Source: Aphis gossypii
Lineage: Eukaryota > Arthropoda > Insecta > Hemiptera > Aphididae
Assembly (NCBI RefSeq): GCF_020184175.1
Contig: NW_026083118.1
Span: forward strand, 1 to 64,000
DNA: 64,000 nt
Reading direction: 5' to 3'
In this document: positions 34,319 to 45,456 of the stretch, in pieces
How the letters are laid out: each line of letters begins with the position of its first letter
Position numbering within the stretch: the stretch's first letter is position 1
Position numbers and translations under genes: made by a program
Notes under the pieces: model-generated
What the model saw: only the letters and a program-made list of their open reading frames with translations
The model's database searches: none
What the model was told of the DNA's origin: nothing

Positions 34319-34555
34319 TTAAAGTTTCATATCGTTGTTTTTTTTTATCATAATATGATTAAATATATTATACTTAGTAAATTGTACATCCATTCTTAGA
34401 TCATGAAATTGTTTTAGTATAGTTACTTTCTCTTCTTCCGTATACTCTACGTTTTTGCAGTTTAAATTTGTGCAAAATATAATTTTGATTTTAGTCTTAC
34501 GAAATATGTATCGTAACATTGACCTTATTTTTTTACATTCTAACTCGTCATTCAT
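34319..34555 (-). CDS. Unrecognised 78-codon ORF in the gypsy 3' region
   Basis: A Lys-rich frame between the integrase remnant and the polypurine tract. The segment KVTILKQFHD faintly recalls gypsy integrase N-termini, but order and position do not fit. No function assigned; it may be chance. Confidence 0.15.
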   Translation of the reverse strand: MNDELECKKIRSMLRYIFRKTKIKIIFCTNLNCKNVEYTEEEKVTILKQFHDLRMDVQFTKYNIFNHIMIKKNNDMKL

Positions 34556-34777
34556 ACCTAGTTATTCATACTATTTATTTAATTCTTTATATTCACAAAC
34601 CTTTCTAAATTTATTCATTAATACTATAATCTTATATTTAATTAATCATTTGCTTTATCATTATAATATCGTTTTACATTATTTTTATGTACGGTAGTGC
34701 CTCGTTGGTCACGTTGTATAACCATATTTTCATCTCCTATTACTTAAATTACTTGATATGGTCCTAACCATAGTGAA

Positions 34778-37196
34778 TTAAGTTTTTATGCGCGTTTTTT
34801 TTTTTAAAAGTACTAAATCTTTCTCGTGTATATTTATAGGATTCTCATTTTTGTCATACCGCTCCTTACTCTTTACTTTGTGTTCAATTAACTTCTCTCT
34901 CGCTAATTTATGCGACACTTGCATACTCTGTTTCAAATCATATAAATAATCATCATAATTATATTGCGGCTCTGGTTCGGATTTTAATTTAATCGGTATT
35001 TCTAACGTACGCTCATACACTAACGCGTATGGTTGAAAATTAGTTGATGTATGTACCGTTGAATTATATACAAAAAATGCATATGGTAACAAATGATCCC
35101 AATTATTTAAATTCTTATCCACATAATGTCTTAAGTACTCGGCCAAAGTTCTATGTGATCTTTCGAGACCTTCGTTTGTTTGTGGTCTAAAAGGACTAGT
35201 ATTAACTTAATTTATTTTTAACAATTTGCAAACTTCCGTAAATGTTTTGCTAAGGAAATCCGTTCCCTGATCTGTCAATATCGTTCCCGGTATTCCATGT
35301 ACACACACGAAATTTATAACAAAAGCTTCCGCGACCGTGTTTGCCTGATGATTAGGTATTGGTACTCCTAGGCCCTAGCGTGTATTTAGATAAGTCATAC
35401 CTATTGCATTGTTAAAATATAATTATTACTAGACAAGGTTGTTGATAATGGACCTACAATATCTAAAAATATTTTTTCAAATGGTTTTGTACTTGTTGAT
35501 GCCATTGGTTGTTTTACATGCCGATTTGAAGTTTTATTTACTTGACACGATGTACAATTTCTTACGTACTTTTTAACATCATCTTTCATACCTTTCCATC
35601 TAAATTGCTTCTGTATGCGTTTAATAGTTTTATTAACACCTAAATAACCTCCTAGTTTAGAATCGTGAAACTGTTTTAGTTCAATAACGCCTTATAATAT
35701 ATTTTCGTATGTTGACTTCTGACAATTACTATTTTTTTTTATATGTTACTAGAAATATTATATAAAGATTGCTCTGTATTACATACAGTATATCACCTGT
35801 TACTTTACTAATCGGTAACAACAAATTAATTCCTAACTTACGTTTTATTTCATATTTTATTCTTAATGTTAAATTATATTGTTTTGTAATTTTTGTCACT
35901 ATATAGTATATAATACTCTTTTAATGCTTCTAAAAGTGTGCCTATAGTTTCTATTACATTACCCTCGAATAAAACCATATCTCCAAAATTTTTATTAACC
36001 TATTTCCTAATTATATTCTACTCTATTATTTGTTATTTATATTTATTACTAACTTATCGTTAAGTCTTTTAATCGTATCTAATTGTATCTTTTATCGTTA
36101 TACAAAAGTATTTTAAATTTAATAATACAAAATGCATATTTTCACTAGTGGTTAATTGTTTTTCTTTACTTTTAGTTATTAAAAATATTATGTATCTATC
36201 TTCGTAATTAAAATATACTACGTCGCCTATTTGTTTATTTGATTCTAACATTTTATCTGTTCCGAAATTTCGTTTTAATTCTTAGTTTATTCCCGATTTA
36301 AAAGTTATTATATTTTTCGATTTCTGACACAATATGGTACTCTACAGGTGATTCTAATAATTCACCGTTTACCTCTTTTACATAACTATTAGTCATTATA
36401 GTCGTTTCCGATTTTTTTAAAAAGCTAGTATAACTTTTGTTCTTAATTTCTTTTATACTATACATTCTACTTAGAGCATCTTCATTCGAATTTTGTACTC
36501 CCGGTTTATATTTTATTTCGTAATCGTATTCCTCAAGCTGTATACGCCATCTAGTTAACTTTGATGACGGATCTTTTAAGTTAAATAACCAAGATAGTGG
36601 TCTATGGTCAGTGAGTATTACGAATTTTCTACCGTAGAGATAAGGCCTAAATTGTTTAACCCCGTATACGATCACTAAACATTCTAGTTCAGTTGTTGAG
36701 TAATTCATTTCACTTATATTTAAAGTTCTAGATGCGTTCGATATTGGCAAGTCGCTATCTATCGTTCCTTGTGATAGTATAGCTCCTAGAACCTTACCAC
36801 TTGCGTCGGTTGTAAGTATAAATTGTTTCGTAAAATCGGTTAGGTTAGTACAAGGCTATATCCTTGTATAAATTTCCTGTAATATCCCGATAAACCTAGA
36901 AATGATTTTATTTGCTTTACAGTTTTAGGCACCAGAAATTCTAATACAGATGTTATCTTTTTCTGATCTGGTTTTATTTCGTGTTCCGAAATTATATGTC
37001 CTAGGTATAAACATTCGCGTTTTAAAAATTCGCATTTATCTGGTTGTATTTTTAGATTCTAGGGACGTAGACGTTTGAATACGTCTATCAATTTATTGTT
37101 ATGATCGCTTAAATTTTTCGCATAAATAATAATATCGTCTAAATATACTAAAAATTTAATACCTATTATTCCCGCTACTACGTTATTCATTAATCT
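34778..37196 (-). pseudogene. Ty3/gypsy pol remnant (RT, RNase H, integrase)
   Basis: RT palm FLVYLDDIIIYA near 37140, thumb fragments to about 36770, then RNase H/tether region (SEMNYSTTELECLVIVYGVK, FVILTDHRPLSWLF, YKPGVQNSNEDALSR) at 36750-36440. Integrase pieces: VRNCTSCQVNK (zinc), FLDIVGPLS (first Asp, near 35460), DQGTDF (second Asp, near 35265), LERSHRTLAEYLRHYVDK (Glu, near 35140), and a tail to 34778. Multiple stops and frameshifts divide it, e.g. near 35209, 35395, 36297 and 36850. Upstream RT and gag are absent because the plus copy replaces them. Confidence 0.88.
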
Positions 37197-37607
37197 GTTA
37201 TGGGCTACGATATATCAAGGCTAAGTTAATATGACCATGCTTCGTGTCGGGATAGTAAGCGTACCAATAATTATTATAGTGCACTAATGATGCATTTGAG
37301 ATGTTATTGCACATCATCAAATTCGTGTCCGAATTTGCAACAACAACTACAAGGACACCTGGTTTCACCCAGAAGGCGACAACTCGACGTAAATAATAGA
37401 CGCACTATAATATATAAGGGAGCCCGAAGATCAGCAACGGCAGATGTACCAAAGCTATCAACAACTGAGCACTTTCACGACACTCAGCCACTTATTTTGT
37501 TTGTTACATGTATTTAATTTATACGCAATAAAGACATATTTCGTTATTGAGTTTAACTTTCGTTCAAAATAACCATCTGGATTTAAATCTGATACTGGCA
37601 CGCAACA
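37197..37607 (+). repeat. 5' LTR of the plus gypsy copy (411 bp)
   Basis: Starts TGTTATGGGCTACG and ends GGCACGCAACA, a TG...CA unit. AATAAA near 37526 could be the polyadenylation signal. The first approximately 100 bp match the minus copy's LTR fragment. Confidence 0.8.
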
Positions 37608-37610
37608 TAT

Positions 37611-37629
37611 TGGCGCAGTCGGTAGGATT
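37611..37629 (+). promoter_or_regulatory. tRNA-Ser-type primer binding site
   Basis: TGGCGCAGTCGGTAGGATT, three bases after the LTR end. It is complementary, apart from about one position, to the 3' end of insect tRNA-Ser, a primer used by several insect gypsy lineages. Confidence 0.75.
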
Positions 37630-37972
37630 CACTTTTCAAGGATGCAAACCGTCAAAGGCTACCATCAACAAGGAAGATTGCGCAGTCTTCCTCGTTGATA
37701 ACTCCAGAAGAGAAGACCATTCAATTCAACGTTGCAGAAAGTATCAGACAGGATGAAAACATCAACGAACATCGCATTATTGTGAGTGAATAGTTAATTA
37801 AATTATTACACAGATATATGTTACAAAAGTATAAAACCTAAGAAGTATCATTTAAGTAACTGAATATATTTAAGTAGGTCGTAAAAAACTATTTAGGAAT
37901 TATTTTTTTTTTTTGATTTTTAAAGGGCAATTGATTTATTTGAATTATTATTGAGTATTTTATTATTATTGA

Positions 37973-38074
37973 GGGCATATTGTTCAATTATTGAGATTAT
38001 TATTGAGGACATATTGTTGAATTATTGAGATTATTATTGAGGGCATATTGTTGAATTATTGAGATAATTATTGA
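37973..38074 (+). repeat. 34-bp tandem repeat (3 units) in the gypsy leader
   Basis: Units begin GGGCATATTGTT or GGACATATTGTT and continue with AATTATTGAGAT..TATTGA; partial units lie on both sides (from about 37945 and to about 38105). Leader repeats between primer binding site and gag may be part of the packaging or translation signal, but nothing here proves it. Confidence 0.75.
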
Positions 38075-38155
38075 GAATTATTAAAGGGCATATATTATTG
38101 AGTTATATTATTATAGTTGATTGTAAAACGTATCAAATGAGTGTGAAAGCAATTT

Positions 38156-38956
38156 ATGGAGAACACAGGTACATCTCCTTTGAAAGTAGCTAATCCATCG
38201 AATAAGACGTCTTTAGAAACTCCAGATTTAAGTTTAGAAGTATTAAATACAACCCAACATTTGATTGATTTGGGAAGCCCCAGTAAAAGCCCTAGCCCTA
38301 CTGAAAACCCGAAAGAACGCCATATTCTATTTAAAAGCCCAAGTGAACACCAGAGCGCGAAAATAAAACACAGCTTAGCAAGAAGTTTAAGCTTAGATAA
38401 TAAAAAGGTTACACGTAGCAAGGTTACGGACGATTTTGAACACACTGAGTTAACGTTCGGGAGAAAACCGCGTGTAAAGAAAATGGTTACCATAAAATTA
38501 GAGTAAGCATTTAAGCTTATACCTATGTGTACGGGAGAAGACGATATCTATCCGTTCATAAATGCATGTGATATGGCAGTAAATTTGTTTGAAGAAAAAT
38601 GCGCAGCAACTTTAGTTAAATATATAACAACTAGGTTATGTAGTAGGGCATTAGAAATGATAAAATATAAAAATGTTACTAAATGGGTATACATTAAGAG
38701 TTATTTATCGGATGCTTTTGAAGATACGACAACCGCTTCAAGTTTACAAATTCAATTAAATTCCATTAAAATGTGTTATGATGAAAACGTCAATGATTAT
38801 TGCCATATAGTAGAAAAATTGTATTATAAATTATGTACTGTGTGTACACTTAATAAAAAGTAATCAGAAGCAAAAGTAATTCACGAAACTTTAAAAGAAC
38901 AAACACTAACTATTTTTATAAAAGGATTAATAAGGCCTATACAAACAATTGTAAAG
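38156..38956 (+). pseudogene. Gypsy gag remnant with two in-frame stops
   Basis: One reading frame throughout: ATG 38156, TAA 38504-38506, capsid-like part (GEDDIYPFINACDMAVNLF, YITTRLCSRALEMIKYKN, SLQIQLNSIKM, YCHIVEKLYYKL), TAA at 38861-38863, and a continuation to KARN (about 38956). The N-terminal region is Ser/Pro-rich and basic. The frame stays aligned across both stops, so these are point mutations. No zinc knuckle remains. Confidence 0.8.
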
Positions 38957-39010
38957 GCACGCAACAATTTGACGCAGTCGGTAGGATATACTGATACTGG
39001 CATGCAACAG
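38951..39010 (+). repeat. Second LTR-end/primer-site-like segment
   Basis: GGCACGCAACAATTTGACGC followed by AGTCGGTAGGAT repeats the LTR end and primer binding site of 37597-37628 at the point where gag stops. Another GATACTGGCATGCAACA follows at 38993. It marks a rearranged junction. Confidence 0.65.
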
Positions 39011-39090
39011 TATATAGATATGTAAATGGTAGCTAATGGTAGGTACCATATAAATTCAATTGGATGTATAAACTAAATAACAATAAAATG

Positions 39091-41023
39091 GAATTATAGA
39101 AATCCTTCTCGAAGATTTCATTCCTGGACGGCTACCAATGGTTGGACTTCAGCATCTGGCACCTGTATTGCCGCCATTCCACATTCGTGGAGCTGGTAGA
39201 GGTAGGAGGAGTCGTGGTCGTCTACGGGCAGCAACAGTTCCAGAAAATCATGGAATGGTCCGGCATCCAAATGTGCGCCAACCACCAGGTGGTGGTAACC
39301 TTGAATTAATTGAAGGTCACCATCTTCTCGGTAATATACGACTATACATTTAAATTAAAAATAAATTATATACTCTAGTTACTATACTTTAAATATAAAT
39401 ATTATAGGGAATACAAACAATATTGAGGTGCCAATCCAGATTCAAGGTAAGCATATAGAAATAAAATATTATAAAAAATATATTATCTTAACGAATTATG
39501 ACTTTTTTGTTTGTTTGATTAGCAAATAATGAAGAGCGAAATTAGCCCCTTGATCTACCAGAAAACGAAAGTATGCCTTAGAGTATTTCTATAAATAAAA
39601 TGTTGGAGTGTCACCCTTGGGCAGTTCTCCACCCAAGTACTAATGTTTTGTAATTAATTCTTATACGCCCATAAGTTTATTGTAACTGTATTACAGATTG
39701 TATATTATTCTAACAAATTTAAAAATAATAAATAAAATAAACTATTTATGAATAAATATTCACTTATTCTACAATTTAATTTGCTTTTAAGTTGAACAGC
39801 TACATATCGATGATAGGTTAGCGGAGGAAGAGGTCTATAAAATAGTTGAGCTTGGCATAGATGATGCTTTTGTTGACGGTAGATTGATTTTAAATGTTAT
39901 AATACTGAAACGTTAACTTAATAACTTTCCATTTTGTTTCAGAACAAAATACTCAACCAGATCACCAGACAGTTGATTTAGATATATCTACATTTGAAGA
40001 CAAGTTATTATTATTATAATAATTTTCCATTAAGAGGACGTTACATTGAAATTTGTTATCTCCGTCTTAGAAGTGCGTAACATACCTAATTTTACTCTCA
40101 AAAAATCATGTTAAGCTATACTAGTTTAAAAATTAGAGTGAATTTATCTCATAAAATGTAAAGGTAATATTATTTTGTAGAGTATCTCATAGGCTTTTTA
40201 TTATATTTTAATTTTAAAGCAAGTTATAAAAATTTATTTTTTATAATATTAGTATTTATTTTTAATTTTAAAATTGTAAATTTTATGTTACATATTAAAA
40301 TACTCATAACTCATTTTAAAGGTAAAATATAATACAAAGCCTACGAGATGCCATACAATAAACTTAGCTTTAAATTTTAGAAGATGGCAATTTAATCTAA
40401 TTTTTAAACTAACGGAGCTAAACGTGTTCTATCGAGCTTACAATTTGCTATGATACACACTTGTAAGATGGATACAACAAACGTCCTTGTAACGTCTTCT
40501 TAAATAGAATTGAAAAATATAAACTTACTTATACTTTTTATTCGAAAGGTTAAATGTCTAAAGGACCCTGTAGACAGATTATTTATTTGCCTTGAAAGTT
40601 GGAGCCAAGTGAATTCGGTCAACATTTTGGTGCTTTGCGGTCACGGATGGTGCTGTGATGAGTGTGCAACTCGATTAGATAAATGCGGAATTTGCAAAGT
40701 AGAATTTCCCACAACACAGCCTATCCCTATAATGCATGTTAAGCTAGGAGATGGTAAATATTAATAACGATACAGTAAATTGAAGATTTTTTCTTTTATA
40801 ATTAAAATATACAATTTTTATTAAAAGGTAAATGGATGTCAAATACTTCTTTACTCGATCTAACTGGAAGTCAGTGTCTTGGATGTACAATATGTACCAG
40901 ACCAGGCACAATACATACTGTTGGACTGTGGCCATGGATGGTATTCTGCAAGCTAAATCTCAACACGTCCTGCCACATGTGACGTCTGTGGTGATATGGT
41001 CGAAGGTACCTTAAGAATATTTC
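39091..41023 (+). pseudogene. Multi-exon RING-finger protein gene remnant
   Basis: A chain of phase-compatible exons: about 39091-39330 (RG/RGR-rich: GAGRGRRSRGR), 39408-39446, 39523-39569 (one TAG inside), 39792-39878 (acidic, EEEVYKIVELGIDDAF), 39943 to about 40000. Then come two RING-like zinc blocks: 40553-40760 with CLKDPVD, LCGHGWCCDECATRLDKC and GICKVEF; and 40829-41023 with CLGCTIC, LDCGHGWY, CDVCGDMVEGTLRIFL, the latter frame-disturbed. RING proteins are E3 ubiquitin ligases. Two RINGs in tandem, a stop and a shift suggest a decayed or captured host-type gene. No mobile-element terminal repeat was found around it. Confidence 0.45.
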
Positions 41024-41029
41024 TAAATT

Positions 41030-42610
41030 GAAAAAATATTTCATCATTTTTTTGTTATTCATTAATATATATTTAGATATATTTTTTTTTATATATTACA
41101 ATACTTTTTTTTATATATTTATTATTTATATTATATTATATTTTTATTTGTTTTGTTTATTTACTTAAATAATTTCTTGATTTGTTTAATTATTTATTTT
41201 ATTATTAAATATTATTCAGGAGAAATTCTACTAAACTTCCATCAATAGCAGATAATATGTTTTAATTGTTAAAATAAATTGTTACAAAAAACTTATTCCA
41301 AGAGATAAGATCACCACATAAAATTAATTTATCTACCTATCATAGAGATTGGCTAAACGACTGTAAGACAAAATATTTATATTTCTTGTTTTGATGTTGA
41401 AAAATGTTAATAAGCTTACTCATATAATCATAGGTGCAATTTGAACTTTTGACTTGAGGGGGGCTGATTATATTAAAGGCATGCAGACCATTGCAAAATA
41501 GCATATTAAAATTGTATGTCCTAAGTATTGGGGGAGGGGGCTACCAATTTACGCCCATGCATATAATATCTAATTATATCAATTTAAATTTAGATATAAA
41601 TCATCTATTATATTTATAAGCTCTTTATTTGTCAAAATATGGCAAAAATGGTAATTTATATACAAAAATAAAAAAACAAGTTAGTATTTCAAAACCAATA
41701 TCTCTTGAAAATGTCATCTATAATGTATCATTGATATAATTGAATTAAAAACATAGTACATCCTGTTTTTGAGGTAATATCTAAAATATCTTCAAAAAAT
41801 AAAATGCCAGTTTTCCTATTTAGGCGTAGATAGCTTTTATTCGAATCACAATTATTAATCTGTGTTATGGATTCCATCATCCTCTGAATAGAATGAATGG
41901 ATATAAAATTGTTTATAACTCTTCAACCACAGACAGAGTGGTCTTAGATTAATGTGAAAAGAATAATTAAATTACACATAACAAATTTACTAAAACTTTT
42001 TTATAGAAACTAGAGTCAACAAATTATATTAATAACAAATAGCTTAATGAATTTCAAATTATAAGATGTGATTGGGATCAAAGAATATCTAATAGATATT
42101 AAAAGTTTTGTGGGTCCAGCGGCAATTGTTTAATTCAAATTATTTTTAGTAATACAAGAAGGAAGAGCTTTAAATGATTACAAAGAGTGTAGGTACCTAA
42201 GAAAATATTATAATTATTACCTTGTCACATTGAAGAAAAAAATGATACTGAGATTGCCTAATAGTCAAAACAAGTATTTAACAAATTAAAATATCGAATT
42301 TCTAATTTATCCATGGTCTAAATTAAGATAATATTAAAAGTAAATCACATGTTTTCTACATTTTTATGAAAAAGACTTCAAATATAAATTTTAATATTAT
42401 ACTAGCTGTGACACCGTGTAGTGTGCTTCTGTTTTTCATTTACAAACTCTGAAGTTCTGAACAGTAAGAAGATCTACTTTACACCGTGGAGCGTGGATTA
42501 TACTTTAATAAAATCTATACAATGTTATAATAATGTGTATACACTTATATTAAACATATAACTTATAAATTATATAACCCTTAAGTAGTATGTTTTAGTC
42601 GGTTCTGTAT
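41030..42610. other. Non-coding AT-rich stretch
   Basis: No gene or clear repeat end recognised in about 1.6 kb; only short A/T runs and a TATACTAGCTGTGACACCGTG motif near 42400 that could be an element edge. Confidence 0.4.
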
Positions 42611-42611
42611 C

Positions 42612-42785
42612 CCCCGCAAATCCAGGAGATCCAGGTGCCCCGCCCTCCCTATCGTGCGCGTGCCATGCCTATCGCTGCCATGCCCCTCCATGCCGTTCCC
42701 GGCCTTGACCTTCCCCTCCATGCCGTGCACGGCCATGCCTCTTCCCATCCATTCCTATCCACTACATTACCCCCCCCCCCCCCGA
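42612..42785. repeat. GC-rich island with CCATGCC/CCTATC repeats and C16 run
   Basis: Several CCATGCC, CCGTGCC/GCCGT and CCATCC-type units follow each other between about 42650 and 42760, ending in a run of about 16 C at 42769-42783. The composition is extreme compared with the neighbours. The 73-codon ORF over it has no coding signs. Confidence 0.55.
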
Positions 42786-42858
42786 AAATTATAAGTAGTC
42801 GAATTCAATATACTCAATACGATGTAAACAAAACTATTATAATCGCAATATTTTAGGG

Positions 42859-42896
42859 TATAAATAAAGCAAAGTGATGTGTGCGATATCGTCAGT
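42859..42896 (+). promoter_or_regulatory. TATA plus TCAGT core promoter of the PC4-like gene
   Basis: TATAAATA at 42859-42866 and TCAGT at 42892-42896, A about 35 nt from the TATA start. The first ATG in the gene's frame is at 42993. Confidence 0.65.
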
Positions 42897-42992
42897 AGTA
42901 ATACATTCACTCTAGCAACGAGTCATTGTTCTCTATACTAAAAATCATTTTTTTTTCACGTTTAAAAAATAAATTTACAAGTGTTTCTAAAT

Positions 42993-44081
42993 ATGGCCGG
43001 TTCAATCACGGATAATGCGGCTATATACAAGAAAACCTTTACATATGTCCCACCAACACCATCTTCGGAGCTTATCGATTCTACTAACTATACGTTGAAC
43101 TTCGTGAAACGTAAGTTTATACATATTGGGATCGATCCGACCGATATGTTCAGAGTGGCGGTGCATATAATAACACCATCACGTTATATTAATATTTCAA
43201 CTGAGTTTCTAAAAAGAATATTTTCACTGATGGGTAATATCCTATCATTTATTTTGGAACAGCCGGCGAAATATAAAAGAACCATTTTTCTTGAGACAGA
43301 GAATTTCAAGTTATTTAGCATGATGTATAGCGGTGAAAACTCCTTGGTAATAGAGTCCAAGATATACGACGGATGTCGAATTCTTTTAAATCGTACAGAA
43401 CTCATACGACTTCACTATTTGGAATGGTGCATTTTCGAATCAATCGTACGAAAATCAACTATAATGCATCCAATCGTCTTAAAAGAATTCAATATATTTA
43501 CGAATTATATTAATGGTGAACTTTCCAAAGTGGAATCATTGTCGAGAACGAGTGAAAGAAATGACTACGTTTATTAAAAATGTACGTGATGAACATATTA
43601 TTGCAAGCAGTCCTAAACATGATGTCGATTTCATTAGTCAGCTCAAAATGTATGCATTAGCGCAATTAACTGAACATTGCATGCAATGGTGGAATGGGGA
43701 AATGTCTCCAAAGGTATAACCAATATATTTATTCTATGTACATAAAGATTTAATCATTTATTTATTTTTAGTCGTTTGATGGAAATTTAACAATCATTTC
43801 GCCGACCTCGCCAACCTATTTGCCCTCGAGCATCACGAAAGTCGACATATTTGACATGCATGATGGAAAAGTAAATATTGCTAAGGTAATTTATAAAATA
43901 ATTATAAATACATAATTTATATATGAAAATATACTTATAAAAATATTTATTTTTTCAGCCGTATGATTCATTTGACGGCATGCTGTCACTCGATGAAAAT
44001 GATGGCCCCGATTATTTCAACGTGCAAACCGTATCAGATGTAAGCCACGCAACGTATGCAATGTTTCTAAGAAAATTATGA
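42993..44081 (+). pseudogene. PC4-like Polinton accessory gene, spliced, one frameshift
   Basis: Exon 1 is 42993-43713, exon 2 43772-43885, exon 3 43959-44081; both introns are short (58 and 73 bp), GT-AG and phase 0. I take ATG 42993 (MAGSITDN), not the GTG at 42981. A one-base shift in exon 1 around 43530-43575 divides the frame. The protein has two beta-then-helix modules (RYINISTEFLKRIFSLM and CRILLNRTELIRLHYLE), long helices (FISQLKMYALAQLTEHCMQWW) and an acidic tail (LSLDENDGPDYF). The module order and spacing equal those of the 16402-17018 gene. The PC4-like single-strand DNA-binding fold is a guess from the pattern; the role in the element is unknown. Confidence 0.55.
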
Positions 44082-44210
44082 TGAGGGTGGAACATAGCAA
44101 ACTCTTTTTGATAATTAATTATACCATTAATAATTTATGTGAAATAAAAAGACATGATATTTATATAAAAAGTATTTTTTATTTATAATATTAAGTTATA
44201 CAATAAATAT

Positions 44211-45455
44211 TTACATTGTTCTTACTTCACCGTTAAATGGATTATAATTTATTATCTGGTCATGTAATATTAAGCAATATGCTGAGGTGGAGGCTGGAAA
44301 CGCTTCTTCGGTATCGATCTCAATCCTGAGGTCGACAGTCGAGGTTTTTACATTATCGTTCTGTCTGCTCATATCCACAACTATAATTGGTGATAGTTTT
44401 TTGAAATCCGATCGAGTCAATAGAGGTGTAACATTATCACGACCGTAGTAGGATTTCTGAAATTCGGCGTATGCGCGGTATAATGTAGCCATCTTGTTCC
44501 TAGTAAAGTCGCTTTGAAAATCTTCGTAAGGGAATACCTCGGAATTCGAATAAACCTTCAAGTTTTTGATATTACAATGATCGAAATATGACATTGCTTT
44601 GTTCATACTGTTTTTTCTATCGGTCTGAAATCCGATTATAGCATATCGTGGTTTTTCTAATTTATTGGATGTTTTTACTTTCCATGAGTGTGATGTGTTT
44701 TGAGGGAGAAATGGGTATTCACACAACTCCCATGATCTAAACGCACATTTCAAAGGTTTCTGACGGTTTACTATTTTCAACAGCTGTATTTTTTCTCTGT
44801 CGCTGACCTTAATTATAGGCATTCTCCACAATATTTTCGTGATATTTATCTTAACGACTTTTAGCTTAGGCGCGTCTAGAACAACGTCATTGTTTTTATA
44901 CTGCTTAACCGCATTTATATCTATTGAAGCTCTATTTAATATGAATTGTTGATTGCAGTTTATTAAAATACGTTTATAGTCCTCGCAAAAACCAAACAAA
45001 TCCTTAAGATTAATACACCCGTTGAACATACCGCTCTCAATAAAATCTTTATTAAAATATTTAATATCATCATCCCAGGCAGCGTTATAGCGTGACACTA
45101 TGTCCGATTTATTATACGAACAGTATCCTTTCAATGTTGTAGTTATACCTGGGTTAGCAAGTTTCTGAATTTGAATCCCGTTCAATTCATATTTCATTTC
45201 GGAAAAAAGAAATGCTAGTCCATTGTTTATAAATCGAATGTCATCTGTTATTTCAGGTTTGGTTATTGCCCCCTCGATATAGATATAACTTTCACAAGGT
45301 AGAGTATACGACTCTGTGTTATGCAAGGCAATACGTACTTCATCATTATTAGAGAGGGCGGATGTTGAATAAGGTAGAAAAGAATGATAATCAATTTGTG
45401 TTATCCTACAATCGTCAACATACCCAGTCGATACGTCTAAATACACATCATCCAT
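44211..45455 (-). CDS. Polinton major capsid protein (double jelly-roll)
   Basis: 414 residues, intact frame from ATG 45455. The N-terminal part carries FLPYSTSALSNNDEVRIALH and SYIYIEGAI, which is the typical start of Polinton major capsid proteins of the double jelly-roll (hexon-like) type. The middle has FLFSEMKYELNGIQIQKLANPG and YSSNK-like spacing before GMFNGCINLKDLFGFCEDYK; the C-terminal jelly-roll includes PRYAIIGFQTDRKNS and SDFKKLSPIIVVDMSRQ. Such trimers build the capsid facets. Length is a little below that of other Polinton capsid proteins. It follows the small basic ORF by 1 bp and is convergent with the PC4-like gene. Confidence 0.88.
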   Translation of the reverse strand: MDDVYLDVSTGYVDDCRITQIDYHSFLPYSTSALSNNDEVRIALHNTESYTLPCESYIYIEGAITKPEITDDIRFINNGLAFLFSEMKYELNGIQIQKLANPGITTTLKGYCSYNKSDIVSRYNAAWDDDIKYFNKDFIESGMFNGCINLKDLFGFCEDYKRILINCNQQFILNRASIDINAVKQYKNNDVVLDAPKLKVVKINITKILWRMPIIKVSDREKIQLLKIVNRQKPLKCAFRSWELCEYPFLPQNTSHSWKVKTSNKLEKPRYAIIGFQTDRKNSMNKAMSYFDHCNIKNLKVYSNSEVFPYEDFQSDFTRNKMATLYRAYAEFQKSYYGRDNVTPLLTRSDFKKLSPIIVVDMSRQNDNVKTSTVDLRIEIDTEEAFPASTSAYCLILHDQIINYNPFNGEVRTM

Positions 45456-45456
45456 A

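Larger units (their letters stand above)
33785..37196 (-). mobile_element. Ty3/gypsy element, minus copy (5' part cut off)
   Basis: From right to left: RT from the end of the fingers/palm (RLMNNV), RNase H, integrase, about 800 bp of spacer, polypurine tract and 3' LTR fragment. Its upstream part stops exactly at 37196, where a plus-strand LTR of the same family begins. The copy was therefore interrupted by a second family member. Confidence 0.85.
37197..38956 (+). mobile_element. Ty3/gypsy element, plus copy (5' LTR, leader and gag only)
   Basis: 5' LTR 37197-37607, primer binding site 37611, leader with a tandem repeat and a gag frame to about 38956. No pol follows: the frame ends at a junction with LTR-end-like sequence, so the copy is 3'-truncated. 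Confidence 0.8.

Noticed and set aside
37287..37756. Plus-strand ORFs in the gypsy LTR and leader
   Set aside because: They fall inside the LTR, primer binding site and leader and show no gag similarity.
37973..38074. CRISPR-like array
   Set aside because: Three adjacent 34-bp units without spacers, in a eukaryotic retrotransposon leader: an ordinary tandem repeat.
42635..42856. 73-codon ORF over the C-rich patch
   Set aside because: The peptide is a translation of the CCATGCC repeats (His/Pro/Ala-rich) and then random sequence.
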